Assembly (NCBI RefSeq): GCF_002884495.1
Contig: NZ_KZ614145.1
Location: forward strand, 1-64,000
Length of the DNA stretch: 64,000 nucleotides
Reading direction: 5' to 3'
DNA from: Rummeliibacillus pycnus
GTDB lineage: Bacteria > Bacillota > Bacilli > Bacillales_A > Planococcaceae
In this document: positions 1-8,380 of the stretch, one piece after another
How the letters are laid out: every line of letters begins with the position of its first letter
Position numbering within the stretch: the stretch's first letter is position 1
The notes under the pieces: model-generated
Databases searched by the model: none
Seen by the model: only the letters and a program-made list of their open reading frames with translations
What the model was told of the DNA's origin: nothing
Translations under genes and position numbers: made by a program

Positions 1-76
1 CAAGGTAGATAGGTTCGAGGTGGAAGTGTGGTGACACATGGAGCTGACGAATACTAATCGATCGAGGACTTAACCA
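1..76 (+). rRNA. 23S ribosomal RNA, 3' end (partial)
   Basis: The first bases are the conserved end of bacterial 23S rRNA, with the GACGAATACTAATCGATCGA block followed by GGACTTAACC. The gene starts outside the window. The 3' end at about 76 is placed by similarity to B. subtilis and could be off by a few bases. It is followed by a 124-base spacer, 5S rRNA and a tRNA array, the arrangement of the B. subtilis rrnB-trnB operon. Confidence 0.95.
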
Positions 77-149
77 AAAGTTGTTTTAAGAACTTCAATA
101 AGCGTTTATCCAGTTTTGAAAGAATAAAAAACTTTCTCAAAAAAAGTTC

Positions 150-177
150 TTGACTTTCAACGAGAATATGATATAAT
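150..177 (+). promoter_or_regulatory. candidate SigA promoter in the 23S-5S spacer
   Basis: TTGACT (150-155), a 16-base spacer and TATAAT (172-177) form a near-consensus SigA promoter. Its start point would fall about 15 bases before 5S rRNA. The surrounding sequence resembles an rRNA operon promoter. If active, it would transcribe 5S and the tRNAs independently of the upstream rRNA promoters. This is inferred from sequence only. Confidence 0.6.
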
Positions 178-200
178 TATTCTTGTCCTTAAGAAAAATA

Positions 201-318
201 GTCTAGTAATGATGGCAAAGAGGTCACACCTGTTCCCATGCCGAACACAGAAGTTAAGCTCTTTAGCGCCAATGGTAGTTGGGGGCTGTCCCCCTGCGAG
301 AATAGGACGTTGCTAGGC
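201..318 (+). rRNA. 5S ribosomal RNA
   Basis: The block has the conserved 5S core: CCGAACACAGAAGTTAAGCTC in the middle, and ends GTCTAG and GCTAGGC that pair to close helix I. Length is about 118 bases. It sits between 23S rRNA and tRNA-Val, the usual place in Bacillaceae. The ends are accurate to one or two bases. Confidence 0.93.
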
Positions 319-327
319 TGTACATAT

Positions 328-403
328 GGAGGATTAGCTCAGCTGGGAGAGCACCTGCCTTACAAGCAGGGGGTCGGCGGTTCGATCCCGTCATCCTCCA
401 CCA
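328..403 (+). tRNA. tRNA-Val (TAC)
   Basis: 76 bases with acceptor pairing GGAGGAT/ATCCTCC, anticodon loop CTTACAA giving TAC, a normal T-loop and encoded CCA. First gene of the array. Confidence 0.95.
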
Positions 404-415
404 TATATTTAACTT

Positions 416-491
<76 letters not shown>

Positions 492-506
492 TGTTTCTTT
501 TAAAAT

Positions 507-582
507 GAGTCATTAGCTCAGTCGGTAGAGCATCTGACTTTTAATCAGAGGGTCGCTGGTTCGAATCCTGCATGACTCACCA
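507..582 (+). tRNA. tRNA-Lys (TTT)
   Basis: 76 bases, acceptor GAGTCAT/ATGACTC, anticodon loop CTTTTAA giving TTT, CCA encoded. Confidence 0.95.
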
Positions 583-598
583 TTTTAAATTTAATATT

Positions 599-683
599 GC
601 GGGTGTGGCGGAATTGGCAGACGCACTAGACTTAGGATCTAGCGCCGCAAGGCGTGGGGGTTCGACTCCCTTCACCCGCACCA
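599..683 (+). tRNA. tRNA-Leu (TAG)
   Basis: 85 bases, class II with a long variable arm. Anticodon loop CTTAGGA gives TAG; CCA encoded. Confidence 0.95.
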
Positions 684-730
684 TTTATTAAAAATTCAAT
701 AAGTTGCCAGATTAAATAACACATGCATAT

Positions 731-805
731 GCGGAAGTAGTTCAGTGGTAGAACATCACCTTGCCAAGGTGGGGGTCGCGGGTTCGAACCCCGTCTTCCG
801 CTCCA
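731..805 (+). tRNA. tRNA-Gly (GCC)
   Basis: 75 bases, acceptor GCGGAAG/CTTCCGC, anticodon GCC, CCA encoded. Confidence 0.95.
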
Positions 806-810
806 AATAT

Positions 811-899
811 GCCGGGGTGGCGGAACTGGCAGACGCACAGGACTTAAAATCCTGCGGTAGGTGACTACCGTACCGGTTCGATTCCGGTCCTCGGCACCA
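811..899 (+). tRNA. tRNA-Leu (TAA)
   Basis: 89 bases, class II with a long variable arm. Anticodon loop CTTAAAA gives TAA; CCA encoded. Confidence 0.95.
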
Positions 900-934
900 T
901 ATTTTAATAAAATTAAATGATTTGATTTATATAT

Positions 935-1011
<77 letters not shown>

Positions 1012-1015
1012 TTTC

Positions 1016-1092
1016 CGGGAAGTAGCTCAGCTTGGTAGAGCACTTGGTTTGGGACCAAGGGGTCGCAGGTTCGAATCCTGTCTTCCCGACCA
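1016..1092 (+). tRNA. tRNA-Pro (TGG)
   Basis: 77 bases, acceptor CGGGAAG/CTTCCCG, anticodon TGG, CCA encoded. Only four bases separate it from tRNA-Arg. Confidence 0.95.
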
Positions 1093-1108
1093 TTTTGAAT
1101 AAAAGATT

Positions 1109-1184
1109 GGGGCCTTAGCTCAGCTGGGAGAGCGCCTGCCTTGCACGCAGGAGGTCAGCGGTTCGATCCCGCTAGGCTCCACCA
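1109..1184 (+). tRNA. tRNA-Ala (TGC)
   Basis: 76 bases, anticodon loop CTTGCAC giving TGC, CCA encoded. Confidence 0.95.
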
Positions 1185-1212
1185 ATTTAAATTCACCAAC
1201 TAATAGTATTAT

Positions 1213-1286
1213 GGCGGCCTAGCTCAGCTGGCTAGAGCGTACGGTTCATACCCGTAAGGTCGGGGGTTCGATCCCCTCGGCCGCCA
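1213..1286 (+). tRNA. tRNA-Met (CAT), elongator
   Basis: 74 bases, acceptor GGCGGCC/GGCCGCC, anticodon loop TTCATAC giving CAT. The body matches the B. subtilis elongator tRNA-Met. The discriminator A is followed by TACT, so CCA is not encoded and must be added by CCA-adding enzyme. Confidence 0.9.
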
Positions 1287-1293
1287 TACTAAA

Positions 1294-1370
1294 GGACCTT
1301 TAGCTCAGTTGGTTAGAGCAGACGGCTCATAACCGTCCGGTCGCAGGTTCGAGTCCTGCAAGGTCCACCA
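1294..1370 (+). tRNA. tRNA-Ile2 (CAT, lysidine type)
   Basis: 77 bases, acceptor GGACCTT/AAGGTCC, anticodon CAT, CCA encoded. Sequence and place (directly after elongator Met, before Ser) match the B. subtilis trnB tRNA-Ile2, whose C34 is changed to lysidine by TilS to read AUA. A sequence scan alone would call it tRNA-Met; the Ile2 identity rests on that similarity. Confidence 0.8.
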
Positions 1371-1386
1371 TAATTTATTTGATGTC

Positions 1387-1479
1387 GGAGGAATACCCAA
1401 GTCTGGCTGAAGGGATCGGTCTTGAAAACCGACAGGCGGGTCAAACCGCGCGGGGGTTCGAATCCCTCTTCCTCCTCCA
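1387..1479 (+). tRNA. tRNA-Ser (TGA)
   Basis: 93 bases, class II, anticodon loop CTTGAAA giving TGA, long variable arm, CCA encoded. Confidence 0.95.
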
Positions 1480-1506
1480 TTATTTATAAAGTAACTATAC
1501 AATTAT

Positions 1507-1583
<77 letters not shown>

Positions 1584-1587
1584 AAAT

Positions 1588-1664
1588 GGTCCGGTAGTTC
1601 AGCTGGTTAGAATGCCTGCCTGTCACGCAGGAGGTCGCGGGTTCGAGTCCCGTCCGGACCGCCA
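1588..1664 (+). tRNA. tRNA-Asp (GTC)
   Basis: 77 bases, acceptor GGTCCGG/CCGGACC, anticodon loop CTGTCAC giving GTC, CCA encoded. Confidence 0.95.
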
Positions 1665-1692
1665 TTTTTTATTAAATCTATTAACTTATTAT

Positions 1693-1768
1693 GGGTCGGT
1701 AGCTCAGTTGGTAGAGCATTAGATTGAAGCTCTAAGTGTCGGCAGTTCGATTCTGTCCCGACCCACCA
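1693..1768 (+). tRNA. tRNA-Phe (GAA)
   Basis: 76 bases, acceptor GGGTCGG/CCGACCC, anticodon GAA, CCA encoded. In B. subtilis trnB the next gene is tRNA-His; here it is tRNA-Gly. Confidence 0.95.
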
Positions 1769-1772
1769 TAAT

Positions 1773-1846
1773 GCGGGTGTAGTTTAGTGGTAAAACCACA
1801 GCCTTCCAAGCTGTTGTCGGGAGTTCGATTCTCCTCACCCGCTCCA
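1773..1846 (+). tRNA. tRNA-Gly (TCC)
   Basis: 74 bases, acceptor GCGGGTG/CACCCGC, anticodon loop CTTCCAA giving TCC, CCA encoded. Starts four bases after tRNA-Phe. Confidence 0.95.
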
Positions 1847-1850
1847 AAAT

Positions 1851-1927
<77 letters not shown>

Positions 1928-1936
1928 TTTTATTAT

Positions 1937-2013
1937 TCCGAAGTAGCTCAGTTGGTAGCAGCATCTGACTGTTAATCAGAGGGTCGCAGGTTCGAGTCCT
2001 GCCTTCGGAGCCA
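1937..2013 (+). tRNA. tRNA-Asn (GTT)
   Basis: 77 bases, acceptor TCCGAAG/CTTCGGA, anticodon GTT, CCA encoded. Confidence 0.95.
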
Positions 2014-2016
2014 TAT

Positions 2017-2107
2017 GGAGAAGTACTCAAGTGGCTGAAGAGGCGCCCCTGCTAAGGGTGTAGGTCGGGTAACCGGCGCGAGGGTTCAAATCCCTCCTTC
2101 TCCGCCA
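2017..2107 (+). tRNA. tRNA-Ser (GCT)
   Basis: 91 bases, class II, anticodon loop CTGCTAA giving GCT, long variable arm, CCA encoded. Confidence 0.95.
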
Positions 2108-2110
2108 GTT

Positions 2111-2182
2111 GGCCCCTTGGTCAAGCGGTTAAGACACCGCCCTTTCACGGCGGTAACACGAGTTCGAATCTCGTAGGGGTCA
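2111..2182 (+). tRNA. tRNA-Glu (TTC)
   Basis: 72 bases, acceptor GGCCCCT pairing with AGGGGTC (one G:T), anticodon loop CTTTCAC giving TTC. CCA is not encoded. Last gene of the array, directly followed by a terminator. Confidence 0.93.
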
Positions 2183-2187
2183 TAATT

Positions 2188-2224
2188 AAAACCTTTGGAA
2201 CATTAAGTTCCAAAGGTTTTTTTG
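2188..2224 (+). terminator. terminator of the rRNA-tRNA operon
   Basis: The arms AACCTTTGGAA and TTCCAAAGGTT form a strong stem with a short loop, followed by a run of eight Ts. It begins six bases after tRNA-Glu. Confidence 0.9.
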
Positions 2225-2317
2225 TTTTGATACTTTCTGTTCTCTGTTCTATTAAAATTCTCTTAATGTGGATTCTTTGTAAATATTCACGCAAGAATCT
2301 GTTCCAACCACAAAACA

Positions 2318-2455
2318 TACCTCCTAAACCACGAAATAAACATTGCACTCCACGAAAAATTGGAATGTATCCTTCAAACAGACAACTTATTCAACTTAAT
2401 GGTCATCCAAAAAGAACTGTACGATACCTTGCAGAAACATAGTCCTACTAAGTAA
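2318..2455 (+). pseudogene. possible 3' remnant of a protein gene
   Basis: Between the tRNA terminator and the MerR gene one frame stays open for about 45 codons to a TAA at 2453-2455. It has protein-like, helix-forming composition (LLNHEINIALHEKLECILQ, then LFNLMVIQKELYDTLQKHS). It has no start codon or ribosome-binding site, and the frame is closed upstream. I do not recognise the family. It may be a decayed gene end or chance; the rest of 2225-2557 shows nothing. Confidence 0.25.
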
Positions 2456-2557
2456 GAAGAAGGTAATCAACCTTGCCAGACTTGGGATTTTGAAATGAAT
2501 TATATAAAAAACAAAATAGATTGATGAAATGGAATGGCTAAAAACTAATTAAAAATA

Positions 2558-2588
2558 TTGACCTTTACGTTACGTTAATTTGTATAGT
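2558..2588 (+). promoter_or_regulatory. MerR-type promoter/operator
   Basis: TTGACC (2558-2563) and TATAGT (2583-2588) are 19 bases apart, the over-long spacing typical of MerR-family promoters. A palindrome TTTACGTTACGTTAA (2564-2578) lies inside the spacer. The regulator downstream is probably autoregulated. The predicted transcription start (about 2595) lies after the first possible start codons of the gene. Confidence 0.65.
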
Positions 2589-2595
2589 GATGTTA

Positions 2596-3363
2596 ATGGA
2601 GGTGATTGAAATAGAATATACTATTCAACAACTTGCTAAACTTTCTGGTGTTACAACGAGAACACTTCGATATTATGATGAAATTGATTTGTTAAAACCT
2701 CTAAAATTAAGTGAGGCAGGGTATCGAATCTACGGGGATTGGGAAGTAAAACTATTACAACAAATCTTATTTTATCGTGAATTAGGATTAAAACTTGAAG
2801 AAATCAAAAGAATTATTACACATTCAAATTTTGATATTAAAAATGCTTTGTTAAATCATCGCAAAAATTTATTATTCGAGAAATCAAGAATAGAAAAAAT
2901 GTTACTAAATGTTGAAAGAACGATAAAAACAATGGAAGGGGAATATGAAATGAATGATGCTGAACGTTTTGAAGGTTTTAAAGATGAAATGATTCAGAAA
3001 AATGAAAAGTCCTATGGTGATGAAATTCGTAAAACGTATGGCAATGATATAGTAGAAGCTTCAAATACAAAATTACGTGCAATGAACGAAAAACAATTCA
3101 AAGAGAATCAATTAATTGGAAAACGAATGATTGAGTTCTTAAAAATCGCAATGCAGCACGGAGATATTTACAGTAAAGAAGCGCAGGAGGCTGTAGAATG
3201 CCATAAAAAATGGTTAACTGAATATTGGCCTTCTTATTCTAAAGAAGCTCACAAGGGGCTTGCTGATATGTATATAGCAGATGAACGATTTACTGCTTAT
3301 TATGATCAACATCAAAAAGGCATGACTCAATTTTTACGTGATGCAATATATGCTAATGTTTGA
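2596..3363 (+). CDS. MerR-family regulator with TipAS drug-binding domain
   Basis: An N-terminal MerR winged helix (YTIQQLAKLSGVTTRTLRYYDEIDLL) is followed by a coiled linker at about 75-120 and a C-terminal TipAS domain at about 125-250. This is the build of B. subtilis Mta and Streptomyces TipA, which bind hydrophobic drugs and open MerR-type promoters. The start is unclear. ATGs at 2590 and 2596 lie before or inside a perfect Shine-Dalgarno GGAGGTGAT (2598-2606). The codon correctly spaced from it is an in-frame ATA at 2611, which would give the family-typical start (M)EYTIQQLA. No efflux gene is adjacent, so the target is unknown; autoregulation is likely. Confidence 0.85.
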   Translation: MEVIEIEYTIQQLAKLSGVTTRTLRYYDEIDLLKPLKLSEAGYRIYGDWEVKLLQQILFYRELGLKLEEIKRIITHSNFDIKNALLNHRKNLLFEKSRIEKMLLNVERTIKTMEGEYEMNDAERFEGFKDEMIQKNEKSYGDEIRKTYGNDIVEASNTKLRAMNEKQFKENQLIGKRMIEFLKIAMQHGDIYSKEAQEAVECHKKWLTEYWPSYSKEAHKGLADMYIADERFTAYYDQHQKGMTQFLRDAIYANV

Positions 3364-3372
3364 ATGATAAGT

Positions 3373-3400
3373 AAGGAACTCCAGGAGTTCCTTTTATTTT
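3373..3400 (+). terminator. terminator after the MerR/TipAS gene
   Basis: AAGGAACTCC, one base, then GGAGTTCCTT and a T-rich tail, ten bases after the stop codon. Confidence 0.8.
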
Positions 3401-3554
3401 GTTGAAATGAATTGACTCTCGCCATGAAGTAAAATAACCTGATTTTTCCTTTTATAAAAGCATGAAAACAGCTATATTTTTTTAAAATGTATTGAAATAT
3501 GTGCGTTGAAATGAGAATTTTGGGGAATAAATAGGACAGAATGGAGGTTGTACA

Positions 3555-4049
3555 ATGACAGATCAACAATTACAAACACTAAAGAAAGCATTACAAGATG
3601 AGCTTAAAAGGATAAAAGAAAGACCAGAAAATGATGAAACTTTTATATCGACTGAGCTTTCTAACTATGATAATCATCCAGCCGATCAAGCGACAGACAT
3701 GATGGATTCGGCAACGGAACTTGCGATGGATAAATTTCACGAATTTCAGATAGATAAAATTGAGAAAGCTTTACGAGCAATAGATGAAGGAACCTATGGG
3801 TATTGTACTGTTTGTGGTGGAGAAATCCCCTTTGAACGTTTAGAGGCTATACCAAGTACCCTGACTTGTGTTGAACATTCAGAAAGAACAGCTGGTACTC
3901 AGGAGAGACCAGTAGAGGAAGGAATCCTAAATGCAACAACATCTGATCCGAGTAATTTTAAGGACTATAGAATTGATGGAGAAGACAGTTTTCTTGTAGT
4001 AGAGGATTATGGTTCTTCTGATACCCCATCTGATATGGGGCATAATTAG
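3555..4049 (+). CDS. yteA: YteA-family DksA/TraR zinc-finger protein
   Basis: A 164-residue protein with a coiled N-terminal part, the DNHPAD-ATDMMD stretch typical of YteA, and a DksA/TraR-like finger (CTVCGGEIPFERLEA, then CVEH), so one cysteine of the usual C4 set is His here. The C-terminal half is acidic and probably flexible. In B. subtilis yteA is a sporulation gene of unknown mechanism located near the men operon, as here. A good site (GGAGG) precedes the ATG. The name rests on family resemblance and position; DksA-like binding to RNA polymerase is not shown by sequence. Confidence 0.85.
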   Translation: MTDQQLQTLKKALQDELKRIKERPENDETFISTELSNYDNHPADQATDMMDSATELAMDKFHEFQIDKIEKALRAIDEGTYGYCTVCGGEIPFERLEAIPSTLTCVEHSERTAGTQERPVEEGILNATTSDPSNFKDYRIDGEDSFLVVEDYGSSDTPSDMGHN

Positions 4050-4093
4050 AAATACATGACAAGTTCTTCAGTAACTTATGGAAAAAACAGTAG

Positions 4094-4120
4094 AGCCAAC
4101 AAATCTGTTGGCTTTTTCTT
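4094..4120 (+). terminator. terminator after yteA
   Basis: AGCCAACA, loop AATC, TGTTGGCT and a T-rich tail, 44 bases after the stop. Confidence 0.85.
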
Positions 4121-4178
4121 ATGCAACCCATACTACATATTCTTGTATAATAGAGTAAAAAAATGGGGAGGTAGGCAT

Positions 4179-5129
4179 ATGAAAATTATTGATTTACATT
4201 GTGACGTGTTATATCAACTATCAAAGACCAGTGAACCAATTCAATTTTCGCAAGCAGCCGAACTTCAAGCGAGTAAAGAGAAACTTCAAGCAGGGCATGT
4301 AATTGTACAGAATTTTGCTATTTTTATAAGTGAGGATGTTCCTCCAGTTGAAAAATTCACAGAGGCTATGCGTCAGGTTGAACTTTTTCACACGAATGTA
4401 TTACAACCAAATCCTGAATTTGTCCATATTACAGATTGGAAACAGTTAGAGTCATTAAAAGAAGGGCAAATAGGTGCATTTTTAAGTTTGGAAGGTTGCG
4501 ATGCAATTGGTGACGATCTTTTTAAATTACAAGCTTTTCTCGATGCTGGTGTAAAATTAGTTGGCCTTACTTGGAACTTTGAAAATGTTGTAGCATTTGG
4601 AGCAGAGGAAGCTCCTGATAGAGGTTTAAAGCCATTTGGAAAACAAGTTGTTAAGTTATTAAACGAAAAAGATATTATTATCGATGTATCACATTTAAAT
4701 GAACAAAGTTTTTGGGATGTGTTACCTTTGGCAAAGCATATTATTGCTAGTCATTCAAATGCTAGAGCATTATGTGATCATCCACGTAATTTAACAGATG
4801 ATCAGGCATTAGCACTGGTGAAAAATGGAGGCCATATACATGTTGTGTATTATCCGCCTTTTATAAGAAGGGATACAGAAAAGGTAACTTTATTGCATTT
4901 AGCAGAACATGTAAGCTATTTGGTAGACTTAGTAGGTGTCGAGAATATTGGATTGGGCTCGGATTTTGATGGGATCAATCAAACAATTAACGGACTGGAA
5001 ACTGCAGCACATTCACAGAATTTAATCACAACTTTGTTACAACAACTTTCTAAGGAAGAAGTGCAGATGATAGCACATAGGAATTTTTTGAATTACGTCA
5101 AAAATATAGAAGAAAATCGAAGCATGTAG
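4179..5129 (+). CDS. membrane dipeptidase family M19
   Basis: A zinc-dependent dipeptidase of the renal dipeptidase family, 316 residues, the usual bacterial length. The start at 4179 (MKIIDLHCD) follows GGGGAGG at a good distance; the longer frame to 4056 has no family-like sequence. Metal ligands are visible: H7 and D9 (HxD), E105 (SLEGCDAIG), H172 (IDVSH), H192 (ASHSNAR) and the Asp of GLGSDFDG near 270. There is no signal peptide, so it should act in the cytoplasm on dipeptides, probably some with a D-residue. A TATAAT at 4146-4151 may be its -10 box. It appears monocistronic. Confidence 0.9.
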   Translation: MKIIDLHCDVLYQLSKTSEPIQFSQAAELQASKEKLQAGHVIVQNFAIFISEDVPPVEKFTEAMRQVELFHTNVLQPNPEFVHITDWKQLESLKEGQIGAFLSLEGCDAIGDDLFKLQAFLDAGVKLVGLTWNFENVVAFGAEEAPDRGLKPFGKQVVKLLNEKDIIIDVSHLNEQSFWDVLPLAKHIIASHSNARALCDHPRNLTDDQALALVKNGGHIHVVYYPPFIRRDTEKVTLLHLAEHVSYLVDLVGVENIGLGSDFDGINQTINGLETAAHSQNLITTLLQQLSKEEVQMIAHRNFLNYVKNIEENRSM

Positions 5130-5156
5130 AGAGATTTTTTTCTACATGCTTTTTTA
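5121..5156 (+). terminator. terminator overlapping the dipeptidase stop
   Basis: AGCATGTAGA (containing the stop codon) pairs with TCTACATGCT and is followed by six Ts. Confidence 0.88.
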
Positions 5157-5277
5157 TAAGCGGTTAAATAAAGCAAATAAGTGCTCAATCCGCTAGAAAG
5201 ATGTATGATAGTATAGGATATTGAAGTATGTACGAGTAGATTAGCAATATTTATATCTACTGACGGAGGGAATTTTC

Positions 5278-6660
5278 ATGAATCGTAAGTTGTCGACAAC
5301 AACCGGCGACCAAATTGAGACAGAAAAGTCGACACTGCAATTTTTTTCAGAAACAATTGAAGTGAATCGATTATCAGCATTAGCCTTTTTTGAAGCAGGG
5401 GAAGAATTCTTTGCAGGTCAACGATATTATTGGCAAAATCGTGAGAAAACTTTTACACTCGTTGGCTTAGGTCATGCGTATACGATTACAAGTCAGTCAG
5501 AGAAACAACGTTTTGATGATGTAGAACAACAATGGAAAAAGCTAACTCAGCATGTTGTAACAAATGACCAAGCGTTACAACCAATTCTGTTTGGAGGTTT
5601 TACCTTTGATCCTGAAAATGGAGTAACTGGTGAATGGGAAGGCATACCTCAAGCCTTTTTTGCTGTTGCAACCTATCAGCTTGTAATGCGTAATGACCAT
5701 GTTTATATTAGTACCAACTACATTGCAGAGCAGGAAAATCCACAAGTATTTGAACAACTTTGTAAAAAACGTGATGAACTTATGCATACTGCTCAAGTAA
5801 AAGCATTGAAAACGTATTCAAAACCACAAGTGAAAAGTAGTTTTGAACCATATAAAGAAGAATATTTGGAATCTATTAAACAAGTGACATCTTTAATTCG
5901 TCAGAAAGAAGCAGATAAAGTGGTTATTGCTCGATCACTTGCCTTACAATTCGAAGAAGCTGTTTCTTCGCCAAATGTATTATCCCAAATTATTTTGGAA
6001 CAACCAGAAAGTTATTTATTTGGGTTAGAATATCAAGACAAATTGTTTTTTGGTGCTTCACCTGAACGATTAGTAAAAGTTGAAGATTCTTATGCGTATT
6101 CTTCTTGTGTAGCAGGATCAGTAAAACGTGGGAAAACTGCTGAAGAAGATGAAAAATTGGGACAAAGTTTATTAAATGATGCCAAAAATCGTTCTGAACA
6201 TCAATATGTAGTAGATATGATTGGTAACACATTTAAAGAAAATTGTTCAAGCTATGATATTCCATCACAGCCAAAACTTTTGAAAATTAGAGATATTCAG
6301 CATTTATTTACGCCAGTGGAGGGTCAATTAAAAAATAATGCAACGATCTTGCAATTAGTAAAGACATTACACCCGACACCAGCTTTAGGTGGTGTACCTC
6401 GTAACAGAGCAATGGAAGTTATACGAGCGTATGAACCCATGAACCGTGGCTATTACGCAGCACCAATTGGTTGGTTAGATGCAGAAGGTAATGGGGAATT
6501 TGCAGTTGCTATTCGTTCTGCTTTGTTACTTCAAGATAAGGCTTTCTTGTATGCTGGTGGAGGGATTGTTGCAGATTCGGAACCACAAAGCGAATATGAA
6601 GAAACACTTGTGAAATTCCGTCCGATGATTCGAGCTTTAGGAGGACAATTACATGAATAA
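5278..6660 (+). CDS. menF: isochorismate synthase MenF
   Basis: Converts chorismate to isochorismate, the first committed step to menaquinone. The 460-residue protein has the chorismate-binding fold, with the C-terminal signature from about 210 on: GASPERLV, SCVAGSVKRGKT, KNRSEHQYVVDMI, HPTPALGGVPR and YAGGGIVADSEPQSEYEET. The start follows GGAGGG. It overlaps menD by eight bases (ATGAATAA), which indicates translational coupling. First gene of menFDHB. Related synthases (DhbC, salicylate type) are excluded by the menD neighbour. Confidence 0.96.
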   Translation: MNRKLSTTTGDQIETEKSTLQFFSETIEVNRLSALAFFEAGEEFFAGQRYYWQNREKTFTLVGLGHAYTITSQSEKQRFDDVEQQWKKLTQHVVTNDQALQPILFGGFTFDPENGVTGEWEGIPQAFFAVATYQLVMRNDHVYISTNYIAEQENPQVFEQLCKKRDELMHTAQVKALKTYSKPQVKSSFEPYKEEYLESIKQVTSLIRQKEADKVVIARSLALQFEEAVSSPNVLSQIILEQPESYLFGLEYQDKLFFGASPERLVKVEDSYAYSSCVAGSVKRGKTAEEDEKLGQSLLNDAKNRSEHQYVVDMIGNTFKENCSSYDIPSQPKLLKIRDIQHLFTPVEGQLKNNATILQLVKTLHPTPALGGVPRNRAMEVIRAYEPMNRGYYAAPIGWLDAEGNGEFAVAIRSALLLQDKAFLYAGGGIVADSEPQSEYEETLVKFRPMIRALGGQLHE

Positions 6661-8380
6661 CAAGGAGATTTTGACAAGCTATGTATACAAGCTTGTTGCA
6701 TCTTTGTATCAAGCAGGGGTAAAAGATGTTGTAGTAAGCCCAGGGTCACGTTCAACACCTTTAGCATATGCCTTTGCCCATACAAAAGAATTTCAAATGT
6801 ACCGTCAAGTTGATGAACGCTCAGCAGCCTTTTTAGCTTTAGGGTTAGCTAAAGCGAGTGCACGTCCGGTAGTACTTGTTTGTACATCAGGTACGGCGGC
6901 TGCTAATTACTTTCCAGCGATTGTGGAAGCAAAATTATCACGTATTCCTTTAATTGTATTAACGGCTGATCGTCCACATGAGCTTCGTGAAGTAGGAGCA
7001 CCACAAGCGATTGCACAACCGAATTTATATGGCAATCAAGTAAAATGGTCCGTTGATTTTCCATTGCCAGATGAATTTCCAAATACCTTACCTTTTGTAG
7101 AAAGACATATAGCTCGAGCTGTAGCGATTGCTTTAACTGCACCAGCAGGACCTGTTCATGTGAATGTTCCGTTCCGTGAGCCTTTATTAATCGATTTTCA
7201 AGAAAAATTACCAGTAGGTTCATTTATCGAAAGTATATCGCAAGAAATACGTCCAAGTGAGCATGCTATGAATGTCTTGGAAACGGCAATTGAAAGAGCA
7301 AGAAAAGGTATTGTGATTGTAGGAGAATTAGCACAAGATACAGATTTAGAAGTTGTTTGGAACTTTATCCGCCATCTTCAATGGCCGATTTTAGCGGAAA
7401 GCTTATCACATTTACGTGCAAACGTACCAAATGATTGTGCAAAGTATATAATCGACCAATATGACGCTTTATTGAAAAATGAAACATTTAAAAATATAGC
7501 AGAATGCGATACAGCGGTCCGTTTTGGCTCACAGCCAGTTTCCAAACCATTAATGCAATTCTTAACAACAGTTCAGCCATCAACATATTTAGTTATTGAT
7601 GAAGATCCGATGTTTCGTGATTCATTGGCTATTACAACACATCATGTTCAAGCAACAATTAGTAGATGGTTAGATGATCTAACCATCACACCTGCTAATA
7701 CGGATCCAACATATGTTGAACAATGGATTTCAGCCAATCAAATTGCGACGCATCAAGTAGAAACGTATATTCAAGAGATGACTGATGAAGGTGCACTTGT
7801 GGCTACTTTATTTGAACATTTGCCAGAGCATAGTGACTTGTTTGCAAGTAGCAGTATGCCTATCCGTGATGTGGATACTTTCTTCAATAAGACTTCAAAA
7901 GATGTTCGTATTTATGCGAATCGTGGTGCAAATGGGATAGATGGAGTTGTATCAACTGCAATTGGTACGCAATTAGCTACAAAACGTGATTCCTATTTAT
8001 TGATTGGGGATTTAGCATTTTTACATGATTCAAATGGATTGATTGCATCTCGTTATCAACGATGTGATTTAACGATTGTTGTCATGAATAATGACGGAGG
8101 TGGTATTTTCTCTTATCTTTCTCAAGCAACTGTTGAAGAACATTATGAAGAATTATTTGGGACACCATCTGGACTTCAATTCGCTGATTTAGCAAGAATG
8201 TATGATGCTCAATACCATGTAGTACGAACTATAGATGAATTTGCACACGTACTGGACACACCTAAAGAAAAGCCACTACGTATTATTGAAGTAATTACAA
8301 ATCGTATGAACAACGTTCAATCGCATCGAAAGCTATGGGATTCCATTGGTAAGGAGTTAGATGAAAAATGGCAAGCGTAA
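6653..8380 (+). CDS. menD: SEPHCHC synthase MenD
   Basis: A thiamine-diphosphate enzyme joining 2-oxoglutarate (decarboxylating) to isochorismate to give SEPHCHC. The 575 residues show the MenD order: PYR domain (GVKDVVVSPGSRSTPLAYAF; catalytic Glu in RQVDERSAAFLALG), a middle domain, and a PP domain with the cofactor motif GDLAFLHDSNGL and NNDGGGIFSYL. Length is normal. It overlaps menF by eight bases and menH by thirteen, so the four genes form one tight translational unit. Confidence 0.97.
   Translation: MNNKEILTSYVYKLVASLYQAGVKDVVVSPGSRSTPLAYAFAHTKEFQMYRQVDERSAAFLALGLAKASARPVVLVCTSGTAAANYFPAIVEAKLSRIPLIVLTADRPHELREVGAPQAIAQPNLYGNQVKWSVDFPLPDEFPNTLPFVERHIARAVAIALTAPAGPVHVNVPFREPLLIDFQEKLPVGSFIESISQEIRPSEHAMNVLETAIERARKGIVIVGELAQDTDLEVVWNFIRHLQWPILAESLSHLRANVPNDCAKYIIDQYDALLKNETFKNIAECDTAVRFGSQPVSKPLMQFLTTVQPSTYLVIDEDPMFRDSLAITTHHVQATISRWLDDLTITPANTDPTYVEQWISANQIATHQVETYIQEMTDEGALVATLFEHLPEHSDLFASSSMPIRDVDTFFNKTSKDVRIYANRGANGIDGVVSTAIGTQLATKRDSYLLIGDLAFLHDSNGLIASRYQRCDLTIVVMNNDGGGIFSYLSQATVEEHYEELFGTPSGLQFADLARMYDAQYHVVRTIDEFAHVLDTPKEKPLRIIEVITNRMNNVQSHRKLWDSIGKELDEKWQA

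Noticed and set aside
4056..4178. N-terminal extension of the dipeptidase
   Set aside because: It runs through the yteA terminator, and the M19 family starts at MKIIDLHCD behind its own ribosome-binding site.
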